Source: Nocardia blacklockiae
GTDB taxonomy: Bacteria > Actinomycetota > Actinomycetes > Mycobacteriales > Mycobacteriaceae
Direction of reading: 5' to 3'
DNA length: 64,000 bases
Assembly (NCBI RefSeq): GCF_015477355.1
Contig: NZ_JADLRJ010000009.1
Coordinates: forward strand, 124,001 to 188,000
This document shows positions 63,601 through 64,000 of the stretch, one piece after another. The notes beneath the pieces are model-generated. The model worked only from the letters and a program-made list of their open reading frames with translations, made no database searches and had not been told where the DNA came from. Within the stretch, counting starts at the first letter, position 1, and each line of letters opens with the position of its first letter. Both the position numbers and the translations under genes were made by a program.

Positions 63601-63635
63601 CAGGTCAGGCCAGGTTTTCAACCTGGCCTGACCTG
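63601..63635 (+). terminator. Terminator after tRNA-Ala
   Basis: A perfect 16-bp stem (63601-63616 with 63620-63635) and TTC loop is followed by TTTCG, 10 bases downstream of the tRNA. Confidence 0.9.
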
Positions 63636-63870
63636 TTTCGTTCGGCCCTACCCCACGATTCGCATCGTGTATGTATCGGACTCTGCGGGCGGGTCGGTGA
63701 GAGTGCTTTGACTCGAGGGCAGTTCTGGCCGGAAACACAATGCGCGCACTCGGTCTCGCCCGGCGCGATGAAACTTCTTTCGACGGCAGCGATGAGTTTT
63801 CCGGACCGCCTCCGTCCGTACTGGTGAATCCGCCACCAACCCGGCGCGACCAACCCAGAAGGAACGAGAC

Positions 63871-64000
63871 ATGACCGCCATCACCGCCACCCAGACCACC
63901 GCCGCTGTCCGCCCCGGCAAGATCCGCAACCGGGTCCTGTGGACCCTGCAGATCGTGCTCGGTCTGTTCTTCGTCATCGCCTCCGGCGGCCCGAAGCTCG
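63871..64000 (+). CDS. DoxX-family membrane protein (partial)
   Basis: The first 43 residues are visible: a polar Thr/Ala-rich start, then a hydrophobic helix with WTLQIVLGLFFVIASGGPKL, the N-terminal DoxX pattern. AAGGAACGAG precedes the ATG. The gene runs off the window. Its family matches the DoxX gene at 25786. Confidence 0.7.
   Translation, partial: MTAITATQTTAAVRPGKIRNRVLWTLQIVLGLFFVIASGGPKL

Overview
The window is very GC-rich, densely coded DNA from a mycolic-acid actinobacterium, most likely Nocardia or a close relative. The tmRNA tag peptide is ADSHQRDYALAA, as in mycobacteria. Several proteins belong to families typical of Mycobacterium, Nocardia and Rhodococcus: PknK-like kinase/ATPase, Rv1144-like SDR, Rv0910-like SRPBCC protein, FadD ligases, a Ddn-like F420 protein and a DUF222/13E12 HNH protein. 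No rRNA gene, CRISPR array, insertion sequence or prophage was seen. At least fourteen genes have a TANNNT-like -10 box only 6-8 bases before the start codon, which points to widespread leaderless transcription.

Left part (1-10.6 kb). The ftsE-ftsX division pair opens the window. It is followed by recQ, a possible toxin-antitoxin pair, two paralogous small membrane proteins, a slipin-like gene, an XRE/MmyB regulator and an SDR without the usual catalytic residues. Then come smpB and ssrA, the trans-translation pair, and a DUF899 gene.

Middle-left (10.6-18.3 kb). This stretch holds a DUF1444-like gene, then a 636-base gene-poor segment leading to an odd convergent pair: a two-TM membrane protein and a cupin-like protein. 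Next are a TetR/DHA2 efflux pair with a visible operator, an SDR with an upstream KstR-type palindrome, and an orphan Rv0910-type protein.

Middle (18.3-37 kb). pknK is followed by a 7-bp tandem repeat and a FetA/FetB-like ABC system whose ATPase carries a roughly 590-residue Pro/Gln-rich tail. DoxX/TetR, an MmyB regulator and a quinone reductase follow. A striking locus then encodes 24-residue repeats on both sides of a helical domain, in two overlapping frames. It is followed by a hydrolase-like protein with a Ser-to-Gly nucleophile, mscL, a KimA-like permease, a 54-bp repeat field, two AraC regulators and a VOC protein.

Right-middle (37-50.5 kb). Two translationally coupled acyl-CoA ligases face a GAF/LuxR-type regulator. 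After a Ddn-like gene, YceI and another MmyB regulator, a long envelope-stress cluster begins with an ECF sigma factor and a protein joining an anti-sigma zinc motif to an Asp23-like domain. It continues through two rounds of Asp23 / DUF6286-like / AmaP-like genes.

Right part (50.5-64 kb). Here are a sugar-lactone oxidase, a TetR/MFS efflux pair with duplicated operators, a secreted lipase, a frameshifted crcB remnant coupled to DUF190, phosphoglucomutase, a second DUF899 gene and an MFS gene whose start lies inside a 26-bp inverted repeat. A membrane-anchored thioredoxin-fold protein, a DUF222/HNH gene, tRNA-Ala(GGC) with a strong terminator, and the start of a DoxX gene close the window.
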